A DNA stretch of 64,000 bases, from assembly GCF_021190955.1 (NCBI RefSeq), contig NZ_JAIOAO010000008.1, positions 62,001 to 126,000 of the forward strand. The letters are read 5' to 3'. Made by a program: the position numbers and the translations under genes. Positions within the stretch are counted from its first letter, which is position 1. Each line of letters starts with the position of its first letter. The notes below the pieces were generated by a model. That model had not been told where the DNA came from. It made no database searches and saw only the letters and a list, made by a program, of their open reading frames with translations. The stretch comes from Parachryseolinea silvisoli. GTDB taxonomy: Bacteria; Bacteroidota; Bacteroidia; Cytophagales; Cyclobacteriaceae. Below are positions 61,136-64,000 of the stretch, piece after piece.

Positions 61136-64000
61136 ATGAAAGATGCGTCCGAAAATCTTGTACCACGTCAACCCGTGGCCATTGTGGGCATGTCCTGCCG
61201 TTTTCCGGGAGCCCCCACCCCTGAAGCATTTTGGGAGATGCTCCGCCACGGCCGCGATGCCGTTCGGGAGATACCGGCCGACCGGTGGGCCGTAGACGAT
61301 TATTACGACGCCGATCCTGCTACGCCCGACAAGACGCATCAGCGCCACGCCGCGTTGCTTGACGACATCCACGCATTCGATCCGCTGTTCTTTTCCATAT
61401 CACCGGCCGAAGCCGCCGAAATGAATCCATCGCAAAAGCTTGCGCTCGAGTTGGTATGGGAAGCGGTCGAACGCTCGGCCATGCCCCACAAGCAAGTACA
61501 GGGCACGCATACGGGTGTCTACATTGGTAACATCTGGAGCGACTTTGAGCATTATCGCAAGCACCAGCACGCACGCGTCACTCCGCATTCGGCCGTGGGC
61601 CAGTCCGCCAACATCATTGCCAATCGTATTTCGTTTTCCTTCGGCTTTACCGGCCCGAGCATGGTCATCGACACAGGCTGCTCTTCGTCACTGGTCGCCT
61701 TGCACCTGGCATGCCAGGCACTGTGGGACGGCAGCATTTCGCTAGGCGTCGTCGCCGGTGTCAACCACCTGCTCGACCCCGATCAATATATACTCTTGTC
61801 AAAGTTTGGCGGGCTGTCTGTAAAAGGCCGCTGCAGTACCTTCGACGCCGACGCCGACGGCTTTGTGCGCGGCGAAGGCGGCGGTGTGCTACTCGTCAAG
61901 ACACTCGCCCAGGCGGAGCGCGACGGCGATCGCATCTATGCCGTCATTCGCGGCACGGCGATGAATAACAATGGCTATAATGAAACCCTGCCCGCCACCA
62001 GCGTGGCCGGCCAGCGACAGTTGTTAACCGAAGCCTACGCGCACAGCGGCCTGTTGCCCAACATGATCCACTACGTGGAAGCGCACGGCACCGGCACCCG
62101 CCGGGGCGACCCTACCGAGGCACAGGCACTCGGCGAATTCTTCCGCACAGGCCGCACGCGGCCACTCCACATCGGCTCGGTAAAAACCAACATCGGTCAC
62201 CTCGAAGCCGCCGCAGGCATGGCCGGACTCATCAAGGTGATTCTCGCCATGCAGCATCGTCAACTGCCGCCGAGCCTGCACTTCCGCCGGCCGAATCCCA
62301 ACATACCGTTCGATACGCTTAAACTACACGTACAACAGGCCGCCGGCCCGTGGCCCGCCGGCACAGGCGAGCTCCTGCGGGCAGGTATAAATTCGTTTGG
62401 CTGGGGCGGCACCAACGCGCACACTGTGCTCGAAGAATATCGCCCGGTCGTCCCACCGCGCGCCACCCGCACAGCCCCGGCACGTTACTGCCTGCCGCTG
62501 TCCGCTGCTTCCAACAGCGCTTTGCATGCGTATGTTGCCGCCTACCGCCAACACCTCGGGCATGCGTCACCCGACGCGCTGGCCGACAGTTGCATGGCCA
62601 CGGCCCTGCGTAAACCGGCCCTGGCCCACCGCGCACTCTTCACCGCCCCCGACTGCGCCGGCATGCTGCAGGCGCTCGACCGCTTTCTACAAGAGGGAAC
62701 CACTACCACACCACAAACGCCCGGCACGGCGCGCGTGGTCATGGTCTTTTCCGGACAGGGCGGACAATGGCTCGGTATGGGCACTGTGCTATACCGCCAA
62801 GAACCAGTCTTTCGCCGCGCCATCGATGCGTGTGCCGCCGCCTATACACCCTATGTAGACTGGTCCCTAACGGACCAGCTAGGGGCTACACCCGACACCA
62901 GCCGTCTCGCCGAGATCCAGGTAGTACAGCCCGTACTTTGCGCGATACAGATCGCGCTGGCGCGGCTGTGGATTTCGTGGGGCATTGCTGTACAGGGTGT
63001 CGTCGGCCACAGCATGGGCGAAGTCGCCGCCGCCCACATCGCCGGCAGCCTGACGCTTGAAGACGCCGCACGCATCATCTGTACCCGCAGCCGCCTCCTG
63101 AAGATTATCAGCGGCCAGGGGGCCATGGCCGTCACAGACCTCTCCCTGGCCGAAGCCGAAACGTGGTTAAAACAATACCCCGACCTGACCGTTGCCGTCA
63201 GCAACAGCCCCACCTCCACCGTATTGGCCGGCGACCGGCTTACCATGAACACATTCGTGCAAGCCCTGGAGCAAGCACAACGTTTTGTGCGTCCGGTCAA
63301 TGTCGACGTCGCCTCGCACAGCCGCCAGGTAGACCCGCTGCAAGAGCCGCTGCGGCACGCGCTGCGCGCCTTAAAACCCGCAAAAGCCGCCATCGCATTT
63401 TACTCCACGGTACACGGCCGCAAAGTAGATGGCACCACGCTCGACGCCCGCTACTGGGCCGATAACCTGCGCAACACCGTGCAGTTCGCTACGGTTGTGC
63501 GCAGCCTGTTGGTCGAAGCGCCTACACTCTTTCTGGAGGTGGGACCACACCCCGTGCTGATCAACGCCCTGCATGAATGCGCCGCCACCTGCCCGGGGTC
63601 GATCTATAGCACCCTGGCATCGGGCCACCGCGACACGAACGAACACGACACACTCTATCAATCGCTGGCCGCCTTATACCAGCAAGGGTACGACATACCG
63701 TGGCATCGATTCTACCAGGGCCACCAGGGGGCGCCCATCCTGCTGCCCGCCTATCCATTCCAACGCGACCGCTATACCGTACACGCACGCACTGCACCGC
63801 GCGCTATACGCACCGCCGCGACTGCAGCCCCCCTGCTGGGCCAGCGCATACCCCTGGCCGGCTTCGACTCACTTTTCTATTGGGACACCACCCTAAGCCT
63901 GGACACGTTCCCGTACCTGCAGGACCACCGTGCCCAGGGCGAAGTTGTCCTACCCGGCGCAACCTACATAGAGCTGGTGCTCGAAGCCATCACATCGCTG
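61136..64000 (+). CDS. Type I modular polyketide synthase, 3' part outside the window
   Basis: The frame is open from the ATG at 61136 to the window end (955 codons). After a 12-residue leader, a ketosynthase (about 13-430) has the nucleophile C182 in DTGCSSSLVALH (most relatives have DTACSSS), and histidines in VEAHGTGTRRGDPTEA and NIGHLEAAAG. The acyltransferase (about 530-830) has GQGGQWLGMG and GHSMGEVAAAH (serine near 625). Its VASHS segment resembles the [YVW]ASH signature of methylmalonyl-CoA selection, but such rules come from actinobacterial enzymes. From about 890 the hot-dog fold of a dehydratase begins (PLLGQRIPLAG...LDTFPYLQDHRAQGEVVLPG). There is no loading domain. Product and remaining domains are outside the window. 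Confidence 0.95.
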   Translation, partial: MKDASENLVPRQPVAIVGMSCRFPGAPTPEAFWEMLRHGRDAVREIPADRWAVDDYYDADPATPDKTHQRHAALLDDIHAFDPLFFSISPAEAAEMNPSQKLALELVWEAVERSAMPHKQVQGTHTGVYIGNIWSDFEHYRKHQHARVTPHSAVGQSANIIANRISFSFGFTGPSMVIDTGCSSSLVALHLACQALWDGSISLGVVAGVNHLLDPDQYILLSKFGGLSVKGRCSTFDADADGFVRGEGGGVLLVKTLAQAERDGDRIYAVIRGTAMNNNGYNETLPATSVAGQRQLLTEAYAHSGLLPNMIHYVEAHGTGTRRGDPTEAQALGEFFRTGRTRPLHIGSVKTNIGHLEAAAGMAGLIKVILAMQHRQLPPSLHFRRPNPNIPFDTLKLHVQQAAGPWPAGTGELLRAGINSFGWGGTNAHTVLEEYRPVVPPRATRTAPARYCLPLSAASNSALHAYVAAYRQHLGHASPDALADSCMATALRKPALAHRALFTAPDCAGMLQALDRFLQEGTTTTPQTPGTARVVMVFSGQGGQWLGMGTVLYRQEPVFRRAIDACAAAYTPYVDWSLTDQLGATPDTSRLAEIQVVQPVLCAIQIALARLWISWGIAVQGVVGHSMGEVAAAHIAGSLTLEDAARIICTRSRLLKIISGQGAMAVTDLSLAEAETWLKQYPDLTVAVSNSPTSTVLAGDRLTMNTFVQALEQAQRFVRPVNVDVASHSRQVDPLQEPLRHALRALKPAKAAIAFYSTVHGRKVDGTTLDARYWADNLRNTVQFATVVRSLLVEAPTLFLEVGPHPVLINALHECAATCPGSIYSTLASGHRDTNEHDTLYQSLAALYQQGYDIPWHRFYQGHQGAPILLPAYPFQRDRYTVHARTAPRAIRTAATAAPLLGQRIPLAGFDSLFYWDTTLSLDTFPYLQDHRAQGEVVLPGATYIELVLEAITSL

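Overview
The window looks like a chromosomal segment of a member of the Bacteroidota, probably of the Cytophagales/Chitinophagales type and of fairly high GC for that phylum. This is an inference from gene content. It carries two SusC/SusD pairs, an ECF sigma factor with a FecR anti-sigma factor, a hybrid two-component system with a periplasmic beta-propeller, secreted proteins ending in type IX secretion (T9SS) sorting domains, and promoter -7 boxes of the Bacteroidota form TAnnTTTG. Shine-Dalgarno sites are mostly absent. I see no tRNA, rRNA, CRISPR array, transposase or plasmid/phage gene.

Layout. 1-6.4 kb: a PhoD-type phosphatase cut by the window edge, two overlapping paralogous di-heme peroxidases and a stand-alone receiver protein. 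7.5-12.8 kb: a probable housekeeping operon on the minus strand (MORN-repeat protein, purC, STAS protein, RNase Z, queuosine-precursor transporter) divergent from mtgA. 12.9-19.0 kb: a tandem array of four paralogous secreted esterases with T9SS tails. 20-28 kb: an ABC-F ATPase, a 1430-residue hybrid sensor/regulator and a divergent GH20 hexosaminidase. 28-36.3 kb: small and hypothetical genes, then a SusC/SusD/NagX-like acetyltransferase locus. 36.5-45.5 kb: aldo/keto reductase, two L,D-transpeptidases whose genes overlap tail to tail, an orphan FtsX/MacB-type permease, a putative zincin and an ATP-grasp protein. 45.8-60 kb: an Rrf2 regulator, then a second SusC/SusD locus with two secreted FAD oxidoreductases and an MFS carrier, plus FecR and an ECF sigma factor. 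60.4-64 kb: a phosphopantetheinyl transferase divergent from a type I polyketide synthase that runs off the end.

How the genes may work together. The GH20 enzyme, the NagX-like acetyltransferase and SusCD locus 1 all fit use of N-acetylated amino-sugar polymers. SusCD locus 2 lacks any glycoside hydrolase and instead carries two flavoproteins and an importer. Its STN-bearing SusC, FecR and sigma factor form a cell-surface signalling set, although two unrelated genes now separate sigma from FecR. The transferase would activate the carrier domains of the neighbouring polyketide synthase.

The main non-genic signal is a family of related 28-33 nt sequence arms (core CAGTGTGCGTGTG...GAGAGCGAA). 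Copies lie at about 5.98, 6.51, 21.6, 46.4 and 56.7 kb. They occur as two complete long hairpins and as single arms, mostly directly after stop codons. Start codons were re-chosen wherever an upstream extension lacked coding sense or a signal peptide pointed to an internal ATG.
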